DNA from: Candidatus Omnitrophota bacterium
GTDB taxonomy: Bacteria > Omnitrophota > Gorgyraeia > Gygaellales > JAHJCI01
Direction of reading: 5' to 3'
DNA length: 5,621 nt
Assembly: GCA_018813085.1 (NCBI GenBank)
Contig: JAHJCI010000187.1
Location: 1-5,621 of the forward strand
Translations under genes and position numbers: made by a program
Shown: positions 1-5,621 of the stretch, one piece after another
Position numbering within the stretch: position 1 is the first letter of the stretch
How the letters are laid out: every line of letters starts with the position of its first letter
Notes under the pieces: generated by a model
The model's input: only the letters and a program-made list of their open reading frames with translations
Database searches by the model: none
Told to the model about the DNA's origin: nothing

Positions 1-299
1 GCATAGGCTGCTAATGAGGCCACAATAACTATGCCAATCACAGTGCAGACTGTATAAATAATACTGTTAATAAAATAGCGGCCAAACCCCCCCTCTTTCC
101 AGGCATGATAATAATTCTCCCAATGCGGATTATGAGGTATAAGCGACGTATCAGAAAATATCGTATCCTGCGTCTTGAGGCTGGAGGAAACCATCCAGAC
201 TAAAGGAAAAATACAGCTTGCCGCCACAATCAACAGAAAAATATGAATAAAGAAATTCAGCGTAAAATTCTTTGTCTTGTAATATATCCCTGTTTTCAT
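1..299 (-). CDS. ABC sugar transporter permease, MalG/UgpE type (3' part beyond the window)
   Basis: Inner-membrane permease that would form a heterodimer with the permease encoded just upstream. Translating the minus strand from the ATG at 299 gives 99 codons, open to the window edge. A membrane segment at about residues 14-37 is followed by PLVWMVSSSLKTQDTIF, the typical N-terminal signature of MalG-family carbohydrate permeases (a P-x-x-W-M-x-x-S-S-x-K pattern). Then come PHWENYYHAWKEG and the entry to the second membrane segment, GRYFINSIIYT, ending in VASLAAYA at the edge. All of these match the family N-terminus in order and spacing. The start is supported by AGGG 7 bases upstream and by a 12-base gap from the previous permease stop, as expected in one operon. 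The EAA loop that contacts the ATPase lies outside the window. Family assignment is firm; the substrate is unknown. Confidence 0.9.
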   Translation of the reverse strand, partial: MKTGIYYKTKNFTLNFFIHIFLLIVAASCIFPLVWMVSSSLKTQDTIFSDTSLIPHNPHWENYYHAWKEGGFGRYFINSIIYTVCTVIGIVIVASLAAY

Positions 300-311
300 T
301 ATATCGCCCTG

Positions 312-1190
312 CTAATGTTGAGCACGCTTAGAAAAACGGTACTGAATAAAAGAAACAATTATTAAAATAAATCCAAAGGTAATACCCTGGGCACAGGCAT
401 AACCGAAACGCGATGAACCACGCATAGAAGCCAAAATCCTTAACACCGGCACCTGTGTATGATATACCGGTCCGCCGTCGGTCATAGCGATAATCAAAAT
501 AAATCCCTGCATCGTCCCCAATATAGTCAAAATCCCCACCAGCACCGTGACCGGTATCATCAGTGGAAAAGTAATATTCTTAAAACTCTGCCAGGCATTG
601 GCTCCGTCCACCTTAGCGGCTTCATAAAGCTGTTGCGGTATAGTTTGTAGCCCGGCCAGGAATATCAGAAATCCCCATCCAAAACCCTTCCAGCTATGCA
701 CTAAGGCCACGGTGGTTAATGCAGTATTAGGGTCAGAGAGCCAATGACGCACCAGTTGCGGAAACCCCATTCTTATTAATGTGTGATTAAGCAGCCCGTA
801 GTTGCCGTCCAGAATCCATTGCCAGACCAGGCCTACTACCACCTCGGATAATACCGGCGGGATAAAGAATATGAGGCGGTAGAAATTCTTCAGGCGAATC
901 TGACGGTCGCAGGCCCAGGCCAGACTGAACGCCAAGGCATTCTGCAGGGTTAAGGCAATCAGGGTGATATACCCGGCATTAAGCATCGAATTCCACCATA
1001 TCCTGTCCTGGGTGAATATTTCCCGGAAATTAGAAAGCCCCACGAATATTTTAGTCGGCAGTATCCCGTCCCATTCATACATCCCCAGTTTAAAAACCCA
1101 GAAAAAAGGAATGATATAGAATACGGCCAATATTGCTACTGCCGGCAGGACAAACATATAATTTTCCAGGTTTTCCTTGAATCTCATCAT
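312..1190 (-). CDS. ABC sugar transporter permease, MalF/UgpA type
   Basis: A 292-residue integral membrane subunit of a carbohydrate-uptake (CUT1-like) ABC importer. Six hydrophobic segments are visible, at about residues 11-33, 71-93, 104-126, 159-181, 210-232 and 266-285. The cytoplasmic EAA loop, EAAKVDGANAWQSFKNITFP (residues 190-209), is the coupling helix that docks on the ATPase; its conserved E190, A191, A192, D195, G196 and P209 are all present. The MTDGGP motif at 236-241 corresponds to the usual T-x-G-G-P turn of this family. Length is normal. Two adjacent ATG codons (1190 and 1187) could start it: the only near Shine-Dalgarno, AGG, sits one base before the first and four before the second, so the second may be the real start. 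It lies 7 bases after the binding-protein stop and 12 before the second permease, consistent with one transcript. Confidence 0.95.
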   Translation of the reverse strand: MMRFKENLENYMFVLPAVAILAVFYIIPFFWVFKLGMYEWDGILPTKIFVGLSNFREIFTQDRIWWNSMLNAGYITLIALTLQNALAFSLAWACDRQIRLKNFYRLIFFIPPVLSEVVVGLVWQWILDGNYGLLNHTLIRMGFPQLVRHWLSDPNTALTTVALVHSWKGFGWGFLIFLAGLQTIPQQLYEAAKVDGANAWQSFKNITFPLMIPVTVLVGILTILGTMQGFILIIAMTDGGPVYHTQVPVLRILASMRGSSRFGYACAQGITFGFILIIVSFIQYRFSKRAQH

Positions 1191-1197
1191 ACCTATA

Positions 1198-2493
1198 TTA
1201 CTGCCTTTTCTTTGCCAACTCCCTTTCCTTGACTACTTGAACCAAGACTGCTACTTCCTGAGGCGTCTTTTCCCCGATAATGATTGACTGGATACCCTTA
1301 TTCCAGGCTTCGGTTACCAACGGCAGTTCAGAAACCCCCCAGGTATTGGGATGCGTAGTCAAGTCCATATCGTCGGCAAACTGCGCCAGGGCAGGCGAGA
1401 TATCGTCCAGGCATTCCTTATTAGAAGGCAGGTTATTGGTAGCCTGCGCCAGGTAAGCCTGCTGTTCTTCGGCGGTAAGCCACTTTAAGAATTCAACCAC
1501 CTGTTCCCTGTTTTCTGAACGGGCGTTTACCATAAACGAAGAGCCGGCGCCGCCCCAGATGCTTAACGGATATTCGCTGTTTATCTTAGGCGGCAGCATC
1601 ACTCCGTAGTTTAACGCCGGGTTCATGCTGTGGTAGACATTAACGCACCAGGAGCCGTTAAAAGCAAATACCGCCCTGCCGTTGGCAAACAACTGTTCCG
1701 CTACCTTATTAACCATGATAACGATACCATCAGCCAGCAGCCCTTCATCCTGCATCTGTTTAAATAAACTCAAGACCTTAATCCAATCTGGGTCAGTATA
1801 AGCTACCTCTCCCCGGATAGTGGCCAGAACCTTATTCCTGCCCATAATATTGAATGCAAAATTATTGGCCAGACAATCTATCATCCAGATTTCTGCCAAG
1901 CCCGCCACCATCCCCTGCAGGCCGGCCTGTTTAATCTGCCTACCTACAGCAAGAAATTCCTCAAAATTCTGCGGCGGTTTATCGGAATCAAGCCCCATTT
2001 CATCGAATAGATCTTTGTTATAAATCATCTGGATGGTGGTTATATCTAGGGGCACGCCGTATATCCCCGGCTGGACCCCGTAAGAATTATCTTGGCTGAA
2101 TTCATTTACTGCCAGGGCCTTGGCAAAAAAGGAATCCTGCCAGCTGCGGCCGTCTTGCTGCATATAAGGGTATAAATCCAGGACGTGGCCTGCCTTGACA
2201 AAAGAAGCAAAAACCCGCTTTTCGGCAAGTATCCCGAAGATATCGGGAAGAGTATTACACTGGGCTGCTGCGCGCGTCTTTTGAGAATAGGCGTCTGAAG
2301 GCGCATACAGCTCAAAATTTATTTTTATTCCGGTTTTCTGCTCATACTCACCGGCCAATTGCTCAAATGCTGCCTGGCGATCAGTCATCCAATGCCAAAC
2401 AACTATAGTTGGCTTCTTTGCCTGCTTAGGAGCACAACTGTATAACCCAAAGACAGCACAACCCAACAAGACAATAGCTATTAACCGTTTCAT
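1198..2493 (-). CDS. ABC transporter sugar-binding lipoprotein (family 1 extracellular solute-binding protein)
   Basis: A 431-residue substrate-capture subunit of the sugar ABC importer, outside the cytoplasmic membrane and lipid-anchored. The N-terminus is a lipoprotein signal peptide: MKR, a hydrophobic core, then the lipobox L17-Y18-S19-C20, with Cys20 as the expected acylated residue. The mature part opens with the family pattern IVVWHWMTDRQAAFEQLAGEYEQ (residues 30-52, in part), followed by LPDIFGI at 82-88 and YGVPLDITTIQMIYNKDLF (145-163), the hallmark strand-helix of sugar-binding proteins. The C-terminal lobe shows AVFAFNGSW (274-282), WGGAGSSFMV (313-322) and VVEFLKWLT (332-340). 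Length is ordinary. The ATG overlaps the GH94 stop as ATGA, indicating translational coupling; the upstream purine run AGAAGAAGAGA is only a weak ribosome binding site. The ligand is inferred to be the GH94 substrate or a longer relative. Confidence 0.95.
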   Translation of the reverse strand: MKRLIAIVLLGCAVFGLYSCAPKQAKKPTIVVWHWMTDRQAAFEQLAGEYEQKTGIKINFELYAPSDAYSQKTRAAAQCNTLPDIFGILAEKRVFASFVKAGHVLDLYPYMQQDGRSWQDSFFAKALAVNEFSQDNSYGVQPGIYGVPLDITTIQMIYNKDLFDEMGLDSDKPPQNFEEFLAVGRQIKQAGLQGMVAGLAEIWMIDCLANNFAFNIMGRNKVLATIRGEVAYTDPDWIKVLSLFKQMQDEGLLADGIVIMVNKVAEQLFANGRAVFAFNGSWCVNVYHSMNPALNYGVMLPPKINSEYPLSIWGGAGSSFMVNARSENREQVVEFLKWLTAEEQQAYLAQATNNLPSNKECLDDISPALAQFADDMDLTTHPNTWGVSELPLVTEAWNKGIQSIIIGEKTPQEVAVLVQVVKERELAKKRQ

Positions 2494-4961
2494 TCTCTTC
2501 TTCTCACCCTGCCCATAATTGCTTTAATTCTATGTATTTTACCATCGTTATGCGGCTTAATCAAGTTTCCTTCTATCCTCTTGCCGTCTACATAAACAGC
2601 CTTTATGCCCTGCTGAATACCTTCGGGATTGATTACTTCTATATCGTAAATAGCTCCCCTGAATGGCCTGCGAATAAAGAATTTCTTCCAATGCGAAGGC
2701 AGGCAAGGATCAATGCGTAACCCTGAAAAATCCCTGCGTATGCCTAAGAGCCACTCGGTAATTGCGCTAAAAACCCATCCCGCAGATCCTGTAACCCAGG
2801 TAAATGCACCCTCGCCGTAAAGATAGGGATGCTCGGGCCCGACCAGATATTCGGCCATAGCGTACGGTTCTGTCTTATATAAATCATAATCCTTTTGCTT
2901 ATTCGGCAATATCTTACTAAGAGCCGAATAGGCGAAATCTCCGAGCCCGGCTTTAAGCAGCCCGACAATCATAAAGGTTGCGGCATGGGCAAATACTGCC
3001 GCATTCTCTTTTGTGCCTTCGGAGAACATACTAATCCTGCCGAGCCTGCCGTCAAATTTAGAATAAGCCGGGTAAAATAAAGCCAGGCCGTGCGGGCCGT
3101 CTAAATACTTTTTGACTGATTGTACGATTTTCTTTTGTTTCCCCGAATCCGGGATGCCTGAGAGCAATGCCCAGGCTTGAGAATTAAGAAATATCCTGCC
3201 TTCTTTATTATTTTTACTTCCGTATATAAAGCCGTTATCAGTAAATCCGCGGACATACCAGTCACCGTCCCAGGCAACCTTATTAATCCGCTTGGACATA
3301 ATCTCCGCTTTCTCCAGGTATTCTTTTGCCTTACTTCTTTTGCCGATTAAGCCTGCAAGTTCAGATAACATCTTTAAGGAGCGCACAAGCGCCTGGGCAA
3401 GCCAGACACTTTGCCCTTTTAACTTAATCCCTGCCGCATCGATAGCATCATTCCAATCAGCATGGCCGATTAAAGGAAGCCCTTTATGCCCTGTATCATT
3501 AAAGCAAAAATTCAGGTTTGCCTCTAAGTGTTCAAAGAGCGTCCCCTTTGAAACTTTAAGTTTTTTAGCGGGTTTAAAACAATGGTCGACATGCCAGCCG
3601 TTAATCCACTTATCTTTTAAATAAGGCATTTGCTTACTTAAGATTGCTTTATCCCCGGTCTCCTGGATATAACCATATACCAAAGAGGTAAGCCAGACCT
3701 GATGGTCTTTATTGGGACGGAATTTATGCGGGCCCTCGGTTTCCGACCAGCCCGACGCAGAGGTACCGTCCCTGCGGATAAGCGAAGCCAGTTTAAGAAT
3801 CTTTTGACGGCTGATACCCGCATCCAGGGAAAGAATGCTTTCGCCGTCTTGCGCAGAATCACGGTAGCCCTTTCCGCCTGAACCCTCATGGTAATAAGAA
3901 GGAGAACGGCTCCAGAAGTTACAGATATAAAGCTGGTATTTAAGCCAGGCATTAGTTAAAAAATCTATTTCTTTTTCGGGAGTTTTAACAATAATATTAT
4001 CTATAATCCGCTTTCTCCAGGCTGATTTGCTGTTTTTCAGTTCTATTTTTGCGTTTTTGATATTGCGGTATTTTTTAATTACGCGGTTTATTTTGGCTGG
4101 ACTTTCAAGCTGGCCTAAGACAATCGCAAATTCCTTTGCCTGATTTTTACTTAAATTAATTCTGTGCTTAAACACAGCGATTCCGTCTTCCCCGGAACAG
4201 ATTTGCTTATTTCTCTTGTGACTGGTGACTGGTGATTTGTGATTTGATAATATTGCTTCGGGTTTTTCTTCGCTATTATACCTTCCCAGGAATTCATATT
4301 TATTCAGCCAATGATTCTTAACTGCCAGGGAGCTGGCGAAAAAAGCATTCCCCTGAAAGGGGCGTATATTCATGTCCTGCCAGAAAGCGGTCTTTTTGGC
4401 AAATACCGCCTGATGCGAAGAGTCGAACCAGATGCGGTTATAGAGATTCATGATATTACGATAGCGCAATTCTCCATGATAATCTCCCAGCAGCCACTCA
4501 ATATACGGATATATTTCCAAAGAGCGGCTCCTGCCGGTTTTATTTTCTACCCTTACAATCCAGACCTCGCAATCATCTCTTTCCGGGACAAAGTAGGTAA
4601 TTGCCGTACCGATTCCGTAATAACCTGATTCAATCGTAGTATAACCCAGGCCGTGACGGCATCGGTAATAATCAGGCTTAGTGCGCATAGGCTGATAGGT
4701 TGAACTCCAAACCTTTGCGCTTTCGGTATCCTTAATATAAATATAGCGGCCAGGGCGGTCAAAATGCCAGTTCTCAGGCAACCATCTTAGAATACGGTTA
4801 GTGCGGCAATCCCGGTAAAAACTATATCCGCCGGCACACTGTGAAATGATTGCGCAGTATCGGCTATTTGTAAGATAGTTAATCCATGGTCTGGGAGTCA
4901 GTGGCTTAGTGACAACGAACTCACTGCCATCTTGACTAAAATGGCCGTACTTGTTCGGCAT
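2490..4961 (-). CDS. GH94 glycoside phosphorylase (cellobiose/chitobiose phosphorylase family), substrate undetermined
   Basis: An 823-residue cytoplasmic enzyme expected to split a beta-linked disaccharide with inorganic phosphate, inverting the anomeric centre and giving an alpha-sugar 1-phosphate plus a free sugar. The N-terminal beta-sandwich domain opens with YGHFSQDGSEFVVT and TPRPWINYLTNSRYC (about 5-36), then AGGYSFYRD (43-51). The (alpha/alpha)6 catalytic domain carries GYRDSAQD (365-372), SGWSETEGPHKF (403-413) and HADWND (500-505), whose last Asp (D505) matches the family's general acid. The likely phosphate-binding residues H659 and T724-G725 (in TWVTGSAGW) are present. The C-terminal part has RIDPCLPSHW (749-758) and a VDGK strand (791-794). 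Length is normal for disaccharide phosphorylases and too short for NdvB-type synthases. CGGAG 9 bases before the ATG supports the start; there is no signal peptide. Odd: residues 239-248 are encoded by tandem heptamer repeats. The substrate could be cellobiose, chitobiose, laminaribiose or another; I cannot tell. Confidence 0.93.
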   Translation of the reverse strand: MPNKYGHFSQDGSEFVVTKPLTPRPWINYLTNSRYCAIISQCAGGYSFYRDCRTNRILRWLPENWHFDRPGRYIYIKDTESAKVWSSTYQPMRTKPDYYRCRHGLGYTTIESGYYGIGTAITYFVPERDDCEVWIVRVENKTGRSRSLEIYPYIEWLLGDYHGELRYRNIMNLYNRIWFDSSHQAVFAKKTAFWQDMNIRPFQGNAFFASSLAVKNHWLNKYEFLGRYNSEEKPEAILSNHKSPVTSHKRNKQICSGEDGIAVFKHRINLSKNQAKEFAIVLGQLESPAKINRVIKKYRNIKNAKIELKNSKSAWRKRIIDNIIVKTPEKEIDFLTNAWLKYQLYICNFWSRSPSYYHEGSGGKGYRDSAQDGESILSLDAGISRQKILKLASLIRRDGTSASGWSETEGPHKFRPNKDHQVWLTSLVYGYIQETGDKAILSKQMPYLKDKWINGWHVDHCFKPAKKLKVSKGTLFEHLEANLNFCFNDTGHKGLPLIGHADWNDAIDAAGIKLKGQSVWLAQALVRSLKMLSELAGLIGKRSKAKEYLEKAEIMSKRINKVAWDGDWYVRGFTDNGFIYGSKNNKEGRIFLNSQAWALLSGIPDSGKQKKIVQSVKKYLDGPHGLALFYPAYSKFDGRLGRISMFSEGTKENAAVFAHAATFMIVGLLKAGLGDFAYSALSKILPNKQKDYDLYKTEPYAMAEYLVGPEHPYLYGEGAFTWVTGSAGWVFSAITEWLLGIRRDFSGLRIDPCLPSHWKKFFIRRPFRGAIYDIEVINPEGIQQGIKAVYVDGKRIEGNLIKPHNDGKIHRIKAIMGRVRRRE
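4218..4245 (-). repeat. Degenerate tandem heptamer repeat inside the GH94 gene
   Basis: On the plus strand four consecutive 7-base units are readable: GTGACTG (4218-4224), GTGACTG (4225-4231), GTGATTT (4232-4238) and GTGATTT (4239-4245). They share GTGA and differ only in the last three bases. Read on the coding strand they specify GH94 residues 239-248 (SNHKSPVTSH), a hydrophilic stretch between EKPEAIL and CSGEDGI. From my knowledge of the family, these two flanks normally sit close together in a loop of the N-terminal domain. The repeat therefore looks like part of an in-frame insertion of roughly 15 residues. The frame stays open through it. Confidence 0.8.
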
Positions 4962-4970
4962 ATTTATTAA

Positions 4971-4975
4971 CTCCG
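4971..4975 (-). promoter_or_regulatory. Ribosome binding site of the GH94 gene
   Basis: On the minus strand CGGAG lies 9 bases before the ATG at 4961, a standard spacing in an otherwise AT-rich gap. It fixes the GH94 start and lies 10 bases beyond the hairpin that spans the pilZ stop, so hairpin folding and ribosome access could interact. Confidence 0.6.
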
Positions 4976-4985
4976 AAATTATATT

Positions 4986-5012
4986 TCTGGAAGTTTTGTT
5001 GCTACTTCCAGA
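4986..5012 (-). other. Intercistronic hairpin across the pilZ stop codon
   Basis: A perfect 9-base inverted repeat: on the transcribed (minus) strand TCTGGAAGT, a 9-base loop AGCAACAAA, then ACTTCCAGA. The pilZ stop codon UAG straddles the end of the left arm and the first two loop bases. The arm is followed by AATATAATTT rather than an uninterrupted T run, so it does not look like a classical intrinsic terminator. It may be a weak terminator or attenuator, or an mRNA processing or stability element separating pilZ from the GH94-ABC genes. Confidence 0.5.
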
Positions 5013-5334
5013 GAATGGGGGCTAATCCAATAAGTTCAGCCTTTTCCAAACGTATACCAGTGCGTTGTTTGGATCTGTCAGGTAAAGGCCAAGACCAGAC
5101 AACCTCGCCTCTTGTGTAAAAAGACCCTCGGTCCCCGGGTAAATCCAACCACATCTCCAACTGTGTATTTGGAGAAAGTTTCTCATTACCAAGAATGCCT
5201 AAGCCATGACCGCTGATATCTACGGTCTCAGCCTTGCATTCTTCATCCTGGCCTGAAGCCAATAATCTCACTGAGAGCGCTTTGCCAATACGGGCAAATA
5301 TACGCCTGTCATTCGAATTATTATCGTATCGCAT
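5002..5334 (-). CDS. Single-domain PilZ protein, likely c-di-GMP receptor
   Basis: A 110-residue soluble protein that is almost entirely one PilZ domain. The N-terminal c-di-GMP loop shows D9-R10-R11-I-F-A-R15, which satisfies the RxxxR signature (R11...R15). The second half of the site is D39-I-S41-G-H-G44, matching (D/N)xSxxG. A beta-rich middle follows, with a GEVVWSW strand at 76-82 and TGIRLE at 92-97, both usual in PilZ folds. All known ligand-contact positions are intact, so nucleotide binding is likely; the partner is unknown. The ATG at 5334 is preceded by GGAAGG 6 bases upstream, and the first conserved residues fall right behind it, so the start looks right. It sits 40 bases upstream of the GH94 gene on the same strand with a hairpin between, so co-transcription is plausible but not certain. 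It has no output domain, so it would act by binding another protein. Confidence 0.9.
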   Translation of the reverse strand: MRYDNNSNDRRIFARIGKALSVRLLASGQDEECKAETVDISGHGLGILGNEKLSPNTQLEMWLDLPGDRGSFYTRGEVVWSWPLPDRSKQRTGIRLEKAELIGLAPILWK

Positions 5335-5351
5335 GACTAACCTTCCTTCCT

Positions 5352-5383
5352 CCGTGGCTTTCCGTGGCTTTTCCCGTGGCTTT
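5352..5383 (-). repeat. Three direct copies of AAAGCCACGG in the pilZ leader
   Basis: Minus-strand copies occupy 5383-5374, 5371-5362 and 5361-5352; the first two are separated by GA and the last two are contiguous. The last copy runs straight into AGGAAGGAAGG, which contains the pilZ ribosome binding site. Together with the following bases the array holds three ANGGA motifs (5365-5361, 5355-5351 and 5348-5344). It could be a protein-binding operator, an RNA leader element or a dispersed short genomic repeat. Confidence 0.8.
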
Positions 5384-5397
5384 TAAAAATCTTTGTT

Positions 5398-5426
5398 AAA
5401 TTATCATAAAATTACTTAGAAGTCAA
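5398..5426 (-). promoter_or_regulatory. Putative sigma-70-type promoter for pilZ and possibly the whole cluster
   Basis: On the minus strand TTGACT (5426-5421) matches 5 of 6 bases of the -35 consensus. A 17-base spacer and TAATTT (5403-5398) follow, and the TG two bases before that hexamer (TGATAATTT) resembles an extended -10. Transcription would start near 5391, giving a leader of about 55 bases that includes the whole AAAGCCACGG array. The surrounding AT-richness makes chance matches possible, so this is a prediction from pattern and position only. Confidence 0.45.
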
Positions 5427-5473
5427 TCCTATTGTTTCCTAACACACAGAAACTAATCAATTTAAAGTAAATT

Positions 5474-5496
5474 TCACATTTCCCTTCACCTCCTTT
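5474..5496 (-). promoter_or_regulatory. Orphan strong ribosome binding site followed by ATG-TGA
   Basis: On the minus strand AAAGGAGGTGA (5496-5486) is an almost complete complement of the 16S rRNA 3' end and is much stronger than any other ribosome binding site in the window. The ATG at normal spacing (5479-5477, nine bases after GGAGG) is followed immediately by TGA (5476-5474). An overlapping GTG would give only six codons before a stop. In the frame of that GTG, an upstream ATG at 5519 gives a 20-codon lysine-rich frame ending at 5457, with the ribosome binding site buried inside it. No recognisable gene follows. Confidence 0.4.
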
Positions 5497-5526
5497 AGTA
5501 TACCTTTTTTTACCTCCATTATCCAA

Positions 5527-5621
5527 CTATTTTTTATTCCCCCTTGCCCTTGAATCAACGCTGCGCAGAATCTCTCTTCCAAGCCTTGCTACCTGCTCGC
5601 TGGAATCACTCAGGCAGCCGC
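5527..5621 (-). CDS. C-terminal end of an unidentified upstream gene (5' part beyond the window)
   Basis: Reading the minus strand from 5619, one frame stays open for 30 codons from the window edge to a TAG at 5529-5527; the other two frames close within five codons. The visible tail includes EQVARLGREILRSVD and ends in a basic RARGNKK, a hydrophilic and probably helical C-terminus. I recognise no family. The frame is short, so it could be chance, but its composition (balanced codons, amphipathic helix, charged tail) and higher GC than the gap after it look like real protein. It is on the same strand as the cluster, 192 bases upstream of pilZ, and no clear terminator hairpin follows it. Confidence 0.5.
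   Translation of the reverse strand, partial: GCLSDSSEQVARLGREILRSVDSRARGNKK

Noticed and set aside
87..93. Run of seven C (seven G in the coding strand of the second permease)
   Set aside because: A contingency-type homopolymer was considered, but the frame reads straight through normal family sequence (AWKEGGFGRYF) and seven bases is too short to argue for phase variation.
2232..2248. Inverted repeat TCCCGA-AGATA-TCGGGA
   Set aside because: Lies inside the binding-protein gene over the conserved LPDIFGI codons; the symmetry is explained by coding sequence and is only 6 bases per arm.
3292..3624. 110-codon open frame on the plus strand
   Set aside because: It is antisense to the catalytic core of the GH94 gene, has no recognisable domain, and the opposite strand is clearly coding with conserved motifs.
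3638..3952. 104-codon open frame on the minus strand in another phase
   Set aside because: It overlaps the GH94 catalytic domain in a different frame and resembles no family; the GH94 frame is uninterrupted here.
4311..4628. 105-codon open frame on the plus strand
   Set aside because: Antisense to the conserved N-terminal domain of GH94; no family resemblance, so a shadow frame.
5427..5456. Possible terminator for the upstream gene (GTTTC...GAAAC)
   Set aside because: Only a five-base AT-rich stem with a ten-base loop and no T tract; too weak to call.

Overview
The window reads as one minus-strand gene cluster for uptake and phosphorolytic breakdown of a sugar, in a moderately AT-rich bacterium. 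The lipoprotein signal peptide with a lipobox Cys on the solute-binding protein fits a diderm or Gram-positive bacterium. The c-di-GMP-type PilZ protein, the GH94 phosphorylase and the gene style would suit an uncultured environmental lineage such as Omnitrophota, but that is a guess; nothing in the window fixes the taxonomy.

Layout in transcription order (right to left): (1) the last ~30 codons of an unidentified gene, ending at 5527; (2) a 192-base gap holding a near-perfect ribosome binding site with no real gene behind it, a plausible sigma-70-type promoter and a leader with three copies of a 10-base repeat; (3) a small PilZ-domain gene (5334-5002); (4) a 40-base gap with a hairpin lying across the pilZ stop codon; (5) a GH94 glycoside phosphorylase (4961-2490) carrying an in-frame patch of degenerate heptamer repeats; (6) an ABC sugar-binding lipoprotein (2493-1198), whose ATG overlaps the phosphorylase stop by 4 bases; (7) a MalF/UgpA-type permease (1190-312), 7 bases later; (8) the first 99 codons of a MalG/UgpE-type permease (299 to the window edge), 12 bases later. 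Every coding feature is on the minus strand. The plus-strand open frames are antisense shadows of these genes.

How they work together: the lipoprotein would capture a sugar or short oligosaccharide outside the membrane and the two permeases would import it, powered by an ATPase not seen here. The cytoplasmic GH94 enzyme (no signal peptide) would then split a beta-linked disaccharide with phosphate, giving a sugar 1-phosphate and a free sugar and saving an ATP. The exact substrate cannot be read from sequence. The PilZ gene at the head of the set suggests a link between c-di-GMP signalling and this pathway. That link is inferred from position only.

Most worth a second look: the short tandem repeat inserted inside the GH94 reading frame, the repeat-bearing leader of pilZ with several ANGGA motifs, the orphan ribosome binding site followed by ATG-TGA, and the pilZ-GH94-ABC linkage itself.
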